From CAYILR01 sp964364175 (GTDB taxonomy: Bacteria; Bdellovibrionota; UBA1018): a stretch of 18,539 bases of DNA. Shown here piece by piece: positions 13,436 to 18,539 of this stretch; the first letter of the stretch is position 1; each line of letters opens with the position of its first letter. The position numbers were made by a program, and so were the translations under genes. The stretch spans positions 1-18,539 of the forward strand of contig CAYILR010000058.1 in the NCBI GenBank assembly GCA_964364175.1, read 5' to 3'. The notes under the pieces are model-generated. The model did not search any database, had not been told where the DNA came from, and saw only the letters and a program-made list of their open reading frames with translations.

Positions 13436-14707
13436 TTAATGCGTCAGCAACCACTGCCACACCGGTTGAATCTTGATCTTCAGCCGCCCAATTTTTTCTT
13501 CCCCACTCTCAGCACGAGTCAAAATATTCAACTGCGTACATCCCGTGGCCTCGGAGGCCTTGATCAAACCTTTCATCTCGCGCTTGCGTGTATCGATGTC
13601 TGCCAAAGACTCACAAACTTGAATCAACGCAGAAACATTGAGGCCAGACTTTACGACAAAATCAACTTCTGTCTCAGGTGTGGACCAGAAAAAGAGATCA
13701 CCTCCGCGACGATTCAGCTCCTGAAAAACCAGGTTCTCCAAAGCTGCTCCACGATCTGCGGTAAATTTTGGACTCATCGAACGAGCCATTCCATTGTCTA
13801 AGGTATACAGCTTTCTGGGCTGACGAACCTGTTCTTTCACTTTGAATGAAAAATTCTGAACCAAGCGAATCAAATAGGCATCCTCGAGGTACTGCATATA
13901 ATTTTTTACGGTGTGAACACTATTCAACTCGAACGTATTTTTGAGTTTGTGATAAGTAATCCGATTCCCTAAATTCGAAAAACTGTAGAGTGCGAGTTCC
14001 TTCAAAGTCTTGACGTACTTGATCTTGTACCGATCAGTGATGTCCCGAGTGATAATTTTGTCATAAAGATCCCTTAAATAATGGGCGTCAAATCCATCCA
14101 CTGCCATTTCCGGAAATCCGCCAAAGGAGATGTACTCGTCAAAAAGCCTAGAAAATTCTGCTTTTTTCTCAGTCTTAAAAAAATCTTCTTCTTTCGAAAG
14201 ACAGTTTTTTACCTTCAAAAATTCAGAAAATGAAAATGGAGTGAGAGATAAGCTGACATGCCTTCCCGTCAAATGAGTCGCAAGCTCCTTGCTCAAAAGC
14301 TTTGAATTGCTTCCAGTAATCAACAAATTATATTTTTGCCGATGAAGGCGATTAGCAAACAACTCCCATCCTGGAACATTCTGAATTTCATCAAAAAAAA
14401 GAGTTTTTACTCCAGGTTTGATCTCAAGCAATGTTTGCAAAATGAGATTCAAGTCCTCGGTCTGGGTTTGAATCAAACGTTCATCATCAAAATTGACATA
14501 GGCATAGGGAGTTCCTGCCAAAAGCTGATGACCAAAAATCGATTTTCCACACCTCCGGATCCCAATGATCACCTTAATCCAGCTTCGCTCCATCTGGCCG
14601 CGAGCCTCTGCAAATCCTTCTCTTTGGATCAAAGAAGCGTGATTCAGGGCGGCAATCTCACTTTGTTGTTCAAGTAAGACTTGCTTAAGGGACTCCGGAT
14701 CAGACAT
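13436..14707 (-). CDS. AAA_14/DUF4143 P-loop ATPase
   Basis: A 423-residue soluble protein of the AAA_14 plus DUF4143 family. It has Walker A GIRRCGKS (residues 49-56), Walker B TLFFDEIQ (102-109) and a sensor-like LLITGSNSKLLS (128-139). Then comes LTGRHVSLSLTPFSFSEF, a family signature, and a winged-helix-like segment (about 225-285). The C-terminal DUF4143 domain has ALENLVFQEL and TEVDFVV with Asp349. The following strand is QVCES instead of the usual EVK, so the nuclease-like site probably lacks its lysine and may be inactive. The function of the family is not established. It is convergent with the Fic gene, with only 24 bases between stops. Its promoter overlaps a long palindrome, and the predicted message is leaderless. 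Confidence 0.88.
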   Translation of the reverse strand: MSDPESLKQVLLEQQSEIAALNHASLIQREGFAEARGQMERSWIKVIIGIRRCGKSIFGHQLLAGTPYAYVNFDDERLIQTQTEDLNLILQTLLEIKPGVKTLFFDEIQNVPGWELFANRLHRQKYNLLITGSNSKLLSKELATHLTGRHVSLSLTPFSFSEFLKVKNCLSKEEDFFKTEKKAEFSRLFDEYISFGGFPEMAVDGFDAHYLRDLYDKIITRDITDRYKIKYVKTLKELALYSFSNLGNRITYHKLKNTFELNSVHTVKNYMQYLEDAYLIRLVQNFSFKVKEQVRQPRKLYTLDNGMARSMSPKFTADRGAALENLVFQELNRRGGDLFFWSTPETEVDFVVKSGLNVSALIQVCESLADIDTRKREMKGLIKASEATGCTQLNILTRAESGEEKIGRLKIKIQPVWQWLLTH

Positions 14708-14713
14708 TTACCT

Positions 14714-14742
14714 ATATTAAGTGGACTGCACAAAAAAGTCAA
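14714..14742 (-). promoter_or_regulatory. Promoter of the DUF4143 ATPase, predicted leaderless
   Basis: On the minus strand, TTGACT (14737-14742) and TAATAT (14714-14719) are 17 bases apart. Six bases (AGGTAA) separate the -10 from the ATG at 14707, so transcription should start at or beside the start codon. The layout copies that of the DUF234 ATPase promoter. Confidence 0.55.
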
Positions 14743-14759
14743 ATCTTGTGCAGTCCACT
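14720..14759 (-). promoter_or_regulatory. Palindromic operator of the DUF4143 ATPase
   Basis: Perfect 14-bp inverted arms (AGTGGACTGCACAA at 14720-14733 and its complement at 14746-14759) flank a 12-base spacer that contains the -35 box. The arm nearer the gene fills the gap between -35 and -10. It could also fold as a hairpin after glnN, but no T-run follows, so an operator is the better reading. Confidence 0.7.
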
Positions 14760-14784
14760 GCAAATGAATAATCGTAGGGGCTTT

Positions 14785-17010
14785 TTATGCCATGAACAAC
14801 ATTTCGCGATACTTCGGCAAAGGCCAGAAGTCGTCGGAAACCACAGCTTCCAGCTCATCGCAAATCGTGCGGGCATCCAGCATCGCCACAGAAACTTCGC
14901 GGGAGAGGTACTTTGCTTTTTCCTCTTCGCTCGAGATGGTCTCGACTTTGCGATACACGTTCTCGAGTTCTTCGCGTTTCAGTTTCAATGCCGAAATCAG
15001 CTTGCCGACTTTGCTCATCATGTCTTGCTCGGGAGCATCTGTTCCGATTTGTTTTGCGAAGGCCACGGTTTGAACCAATGTGCCGTGGTAAGCGAAACAA
15101 GCAGGCAAGATGCTGGTGTCGATCATCTGTCTCAGTGTATCCACCTCAATCAGCAGGTTTTTAATATAACGCTCGACGCGAACGTGGAACCTAGACATCA
15201 ACTCAGCTTCGCTGAACAATTCCAGGCGAGTCAGCATTTCTTTGGACTTCGGAGAAACGATTTGCGCCAGAGCTTCTGGAGTTTTGCGCAAGTTCGGCAA
15301 TCCGCGTTTTTCGGCTTCTTTCACCCATTCTTCGGAATAGTTGTTGCCTTCGAAACGAATGGATTTCGTTTCTTTCACGGCTTCGCGAACAGTTTCGAGA
15401 ATCGCTGCGTCGAGTGCCATTTTGGAGGACAGGCGTTTTTTCAAAGCCTCGGTCACTTCCAAGAATCCATCTGCCACAGCTGCGTTCACCAAGGTCGTTG
15501 GGAATGCAGTCGAAGCCGAAGATCCGACAGCGCGGAATTCGAATTTGTTTCCGGTGAAAGCAAACGGAGAAGTTCTGTTTCGGTCCGTGTTGTCTCTCAT
15601 GACTTCGGGCAGTTTGCTGACGCCCAACTTGATCACAGCAGCTTCGGCGTTTTGTCCGCCCACGCCACTTTCGATCTCGTTCAAGATGCGACTGAGCAGG
15701 TCTCCCAAGAACATCGAGATGATCGCAGGAGGAGCTTCGTTCGCACCCAAGCGATGATCGTTTCCGGAGGAAGCAATACCGGCTCGGAGCAATCCAGCGT
15801 GTTTGTAAACACCTTTCATCACTGCGCTCAAAGCCAACAAGAATCTCAGGTTCTCACGAGGAGTGGTTCCTGGATCCAAGAGGTTCTCACCATCCAACTC
15901 AGCGTTGCTGGCTGCAATCGCCATCGACCAGTTATTGTGCTTACCGCTTCCGTTGACGCCCGCAAAAGGCTTCTCGTGCAACAAAACAGCAAATCCGTGG
16001 CGTTGTGCAACTTTGCGCAGAACTTCCATGGTCAATTGGTTGTGGTCGGTTGCGATGTTCGCTTCTTCGAAAATCGGCGCAGTCTCGAACTGGCTGGGAG
16101 CCACTTCGTTGTGCCTGGTTTTGACGGGTACACCGAGTTTGAATAATTCGTACTCGACTTCTGCCATGAACGCTTGCGCGCGAGCAGGGATCGAACCGAA
16201 GTAATGGTCTTCCAACTGTTGGCCTTTGGGAGGCTGACCACCCAAGAGCGAACGACCAGTCATAATCAAGTCAGGACGCAAAGCGTAGAACGAACGATCG
16301 ATCAAGAAGTACTCTTGCTCAACGCCCAATGTGGGTACAACGCGTTTTGCATCGGTGATGCCAATCATGTGCAACATTTCACAGGCTCGGTCGGAGAGAA
16401 TCTCCATGCTGCGAAGCAGAGCGGTTTTTTCGTCCAGTGCATCGCCGTGATAGCTGATGAAAACCGAAGGAATACAAAGTGTCTTGGTGCTGGCTGCTTC
16501 CATGATGAAAACAGGGCTCGAAGGATCCCATGCGGTGTACCCGCGCGCTTCGAAAGTGGTGCGCATTCCTCCAGATGGAAAGCTGGAAGCATCCGGTTCA
16601 CTTTGGATCAACTGGGAACCCGAGAATTTTTCAACAGCTCTTGCTGAATCATCGAGCGAGAAGAACGCATCGTGTTTTTCTGCAGTCAAACCCGTTTGAG
16701 GCTGGAACCAGTGACAGAAGTGAGTCGCGCCTTTGGCGAGAGCCCATTCCTTGATCGCGTTCGCGACGACGTTCGCGATGTCTTGATCGAGTTTTTTTCC
16801 TTTTTCGATCGTGGAGACCAATTTATTGTAAACATCCTTCGGAAGCTTTTCCTTCATTTGATGGATGTCGAAGGTATTGGTTCCGTAGAATTCAGAAATT
16901 CTCAAACGACGACCGCTATCGTCTCGTGGGGGATCAAATTTTCTGGGGGTGCGAGTGGTGATTTCGCGAATAGAATCAAAACGCGCTTTTGCGCCATTAC
17001 CGATTGGCAT
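14785..17010 (-). CDS. glnN: Glutamine synthetase type III
   Basis: It catalyses ATP-dependent formation of glutamine from glutamate and ammonium, the entry of ammonium into metabolism. At 741 residues it has the large size of type III enzymes (type I is about 470). It carries the type III signature FPSGGMRTTFEARGYTAWD (from about residue 144). Active-site segments are GVEQEYFLID (about 229-238), RHNEVAPSQFE, GVNGSGKHNNWSM and the late NRTSPFAFTGNKFEFR. A long C-terminal helical region follows, as usual for the family. AAAGGA upstream of the ATG is a fair ribosome site. A candidate promoter lies at 17066-17094. No nitrogen regulator gene is adjacent. It is upstream of and codirectional with the DUF4143 ATPase, but that gene has its own promoter. 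Confidence 0.95.
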   Translation of the reverse strand: MPIGNGAKARFDSIREITTRTPRKFDPPRDDSGRRLRISEFYGTNTFDIHQMKEKLPKDVYNKLVSTIEKGKKLDQDIANVVANAIKEWALAKGATHFCHWFQPQTGLTAEKHDAFFSLDDSARAVEKFSGSQLIQSEPDASSFPSGGMRTTFEARGYTAWDPSSPVFIMEAASTKTLCIPSVFISYHGDALDEKTALLRSMEILSDRACEMLHMIGITDAKRVVPTLGVEQEYFLIDRSFYALRPDLIMTGRSLLGGQPPKGQQLEDHYFGSIPARAQAFMAEVEYELFKLGVPVKTRHNEVAPSQFETAPIFEEANIATDHNQLTMEVLRKVAQRHGFAVLLHEKPFAGVNGSGKHNNWSMAIAASNAELDGENLLDPGTTPRENLRFLLALSAVMKGVYKHAGLLRAGIASSGNDHRLGANEAPPAIISMFLGDLLSRILNEIESGVGGQNAEAAVIKLGVSKLPEVMRDNTDRNRTSPFAFTGNKFEFRAVGSSASTAFPTTLVNAAVADGFLEVTEALKKRLSSKMALDAAILETVREAVKETKSIRFEGNNYSEEWVKEAEKRGLPNLRKTPEALAQIVSPKSKEMLTRLELFSEAELMSRFHVRVERYIKNLLIEVDTLRQMIDTSILPACFAYHGTLVQTVAFAKQIGTDAPEQDMMSKVGKLISALKLKREELENVYRKVETISSEEEKAKYLSREVSVAMLDARTICDELEAVVSDDFWPLPKYREMLFMA

Positions 17011-17065
17011 AACTAATTTTCCTTTCGTTTAAATGGGCCGAACTCAATGCCTAGCCCTAGGCGAT

Positions 17066-17094
17066 GATATAGCCGATTTTGGGTTGCCCGTCAC
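17066..17094 (-). promoter_or_regulatory. Candidate promoter of glnN
   Basis: On the minus strand, GTGACG (17089-17094) and TATATC (17066-17071) are 17 bases apart, each matching four of six consensus positions. The start would be near 17059, giving a leader of about 50 bases that includes the small palindrome GCCTAG-CC-CTAGGC (17049-17062) at its beginning. The -35 lies within the hairpin at 17085-17099. Confidence 0.35.
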
Positions 17095-17105
17095 GGGCAT
17101 TTTTT
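17085..17105 (+). terminator. Intrinsic-terminator-like hairpin facing plus strand
   Basis: TGCCCG (17085-17090), loop TCA, CGGGCA (17094-17099), then six T (17100-17105). On the plus strand this is a textbook Rho-independent terminator, yet no plus-strand gene precedes it. On the minus strand, where it follows the lipoprotein gene stop, there is no T-run after the stem. Confidence 0.55.
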
Positions 17106-18465
17106 AGATCCTACGGTCAAACCAGCCCACCTGCTGAACGGCTATGCCACCGCTGTTACCACCCGAGGCTTTCATCATGATCTGGGAACTGGTATTTGTC
17201 CAAACTGTGAAATAGCTAGCCGTACTATCCGTATATGATGTGCTATATCCACTCACTAGACCTCTAAATGAGCCAGCATACGAACCTGCTGCTGGATCTT
17301 GAACGGCTTGATCAGGAGAAGTCACTGAGGTGCTTACGTAAGCGCCAGCCCAACCCCCGTTCACAATGATATATGCTTTATGTACAATTCCCAGTGGACC
17401 TGACAGCGCGTACAAAGCTCCCGTCGTACTATCAACATTTATTGCAGACTGTGGAACTTGAATCACATCAAAAATGAAATCCCCCTCATATTGATGAAAC
17501 GCAAGAATCTGCGATGCGCCATTGGTAACAAAAGCGCCCCGATAGCGTTTTGAATCATAACCCGCAGGGTAAGCAAAAACCTCGTCCGATCGGACTGCAC
17601 AAAAATCCACGACGCCCGTGTCACTGCGACGGATGGCATAGACGTGGTAGGTTTTGCTGGCCGCAATTGTCGCTGTAGCTCCCACCAGGCCTCCGCCAGC
17701 ACTCCCTACTGACCATGCGGCATTCATATCTTTTCCGGTAACTGCAGCTGACAGGGTGATGATAGTCGAGTAATCACTGCTGGATACTTGCCCTGCGCTC
17801 AAGCTGATATGGGTGGTGTCTACATAGGCCAATTCCATCCCTGATTGATAATCCCGAGGAACAAAGGGCGCCGCCCAGGCCGCTGCAGTCGCACCCGAGT
17901 TCGTGGTCAGGATTTGTCCCGATGTTCCGACTGCAAGTTTGCTGACAGCAATCGCAGCAGTGGCAGAAATATGCGCATCCGTCACCGAGCTTGAAGATAT
18001 TTTTGCGGCAGTCACAGCTCCAGTATCCAATACGGCTGCAGTCACGGAACTGCTGGCCAGTTTTGCTGTGGTCACCTGACTGTTGGCAATGTCCGCAGTA
18101 GCGATCGTTCCGTCCAAAATCTTGGCTGAAGTCACAGCTCCGTCCGCAACTCCTGCTGAAACTTGTGCATCGACGTAGGCCTTAGTTGTGGCATCACTCG
18201 AATTGGATGGGGCTGCCAATCCAGTCAGGGTCATCCCCCCCATATTAATTGCACCACCCATAGTACCACCCGCTAAAGGAAGATAGGCTGCAGAGAGCTT
18301 GGCTGCAGTCACTGCCCCATCGGCAAGCATGGCAGTAGTAATGGAACCATTTCCAGGCGTAGATGAAGAAGTGGCAACTGGATCTGGAGCATTGTCATCG
18401 ATCGCAGGGCGGCACGCCCCAGAGAGGCTGGCGATCAACAAGAGGTATAAATACACGTTCCGCAT
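17104..18465 (-). CDS. Tail-fibre-like surface lipoprotein
   Basis: A 453-residue predicted lipoprotein: hydrophobic leader, lipobox SGAC with Cys18, then a Pro/Asp-rich spacer. Residues about 35-190 are built of short repeats of the DGAVTAAKLS / SSSVTDAHIS type, plus LPLAGGTMGGAINMGGMTLTGL and TTKAYVDAQ, segments that also occur in phage tail fibres and bacterial surface fibres. They probably fold as a trimeric beta-rich stalk. The C-terminal half (about 195-453) has YHVYAIRRSDTGVVDF and KRYRGAFVTNGAS, again like tail-fibre tips, and would be the exposed head. Its likely place is the outer membrane, with adhesion or recognition as the inferred role. The first 29 residues and their DNA are nearly identical to the short ORF at 14-226. 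Confidence 0.8.
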   Translation of the reverse strand: MRNVYLYLLLIASLSGACRPAIDDNAPDPVATSSSTPGNGSITTAMLADGAVTAAKLSAAYLPLAGGTMGGAINMGGMTLTGLAAPSNSSDATTKAYVDAQVSAGVADGAVTSAKILDGTIATADIANSQVTTAKLASSSVTAAVLDTGAVTAAKISSSSVTDAHISATAAIAVSKLAVGTSGQILTTNSGATAAAWAAPFVPRDYQSGMELAYVDTTHISLSAGQVSSSDYSTIITLSAAVTGKDMNAAWSVGSAGGGLVGATATIAASKTYHVYAIRRSDTGVVDFCAVRSDEVFAYPAGYDSKRYRGAFVTNGASQILAFHQYEGDFIFDVIQVPQSAINVDSTTGALYALSGPLGIVHKAYIIVNGGWAGAYVSTSVTSPDQAVQDPAAGSYAGSFRGLVSGYSTSYTDSTASYFTVWTNTSSQIMMKASGGNSGGIAVQQVGWFDRRI

Positions 18466-18539
18466 ATAAAAATATCCAACTGAATCTGTGCCCCGGAGAG
18501 GATGAGCGTCAAAGTTGCCTTTTCTGCCTTTCCTAATAT

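Noticed and set aside
14720..14759. Rho-independent terminator for glnN
   Set aside because: The stem is long, but the 12-base loop is large and no T-run follows on the minus strand. Its fit around the -35/-10 of the next gene favours an operator.
14746..16146. 466-residue plus-strand open frame
   Set aside because: It lies wholly antisense to glnN, whose motifs are unmistakable, and its Phe/His/Ser/Gln-rich sequence shows no domain. It is the mirror of a biased codon pattern.

Overview
The window reads as chromosomal DNA of a Gram-negative, Sec-using bacterium, most likely a member of the Bdellovibrionota or a related predatory or deltaproteobacterial-type lineage. The clues are tail-fibre-like surface lipoproteins, a type III glutamine synthetase, a PASTA-bearing FtsI, a short AMP nucleosidase next to mreB, and a regulator resembling the DUF4423/TIGR02147 family. 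No rRNA or tRNA gene, CRISPR array, transposase or integrase was seen.

Layout: (1) 14-226, a very short minus-strand lipoprotein ORF whose first 29 residues differ at only one position from those of the large lipoprotein at the far end of the window. (2) 350-978, a ribbon-helix-helix antitoxin and MazF/PemK-type toxin pair with a recognisable promoter and palindromic operator. (3) 1000-2863, minus strand, amn (short AMP nucleosidase) followed by mreB. (4) 2984-8379, plus strand, a compact cell-wall and division operon: mtgA (GT51 glycosyltransferase), a penicillin-binding transpeptidase, rsmH, ftsL and ftsI. All junctions overlap or are separated by a few bases. The usual mraZ is absent from the head, and the operon stops after ftsI with no murE. 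(5) 8384-8480, a tandem pair of hairpins ending the operon. (6) 8486-14707, an accessory block: an XRE/DUF4423-like regulator, an AAA ATPase with DUF234 and nuclease-like C-terminus, a possible 55-aa small protein, a secreted protein of unknown function, a Fic AMPylator and an AAA_14/DUF4143 ATPase. (7) 14785-17010, glnN-type glutamine synthetase III. (8) 17104-18465, a tail-fibre-like lipoprotein.

The cell-wall genes form one functional theme. MreB would steer lateral wall synthesis, MtgA would polymerise glycan, the transpeptidase next to it would crosslink, RsmH modifies the ribosome, and FtsL and FtsI act at the septum. MtgA plus the adjacent transpeptidase look like a split version of a bifunctional class A PBP.

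The most interesting signal is regulatory. The DUF234 ATPase and the DUF4143 ATPase are unrelated in operator sequence but share nearly the same promoter design. In each, two 14-bp inverted arms flank an 11-12 bp spacer that holds the -35 box, the second arm fills the 17-bp gap to the -10, and the ATG lies exactly six bases past the -10, which predicts leaderless mRNA. The Fic gene between them has its own set of TCTACGCA-type palindromes over its promoter. Each accessory gene therefore seems to carry a private operator, with no obvious dedicated repressor gene beside most of them. This suggests autoregulation by the helix-turn-helix portions of these proteins.
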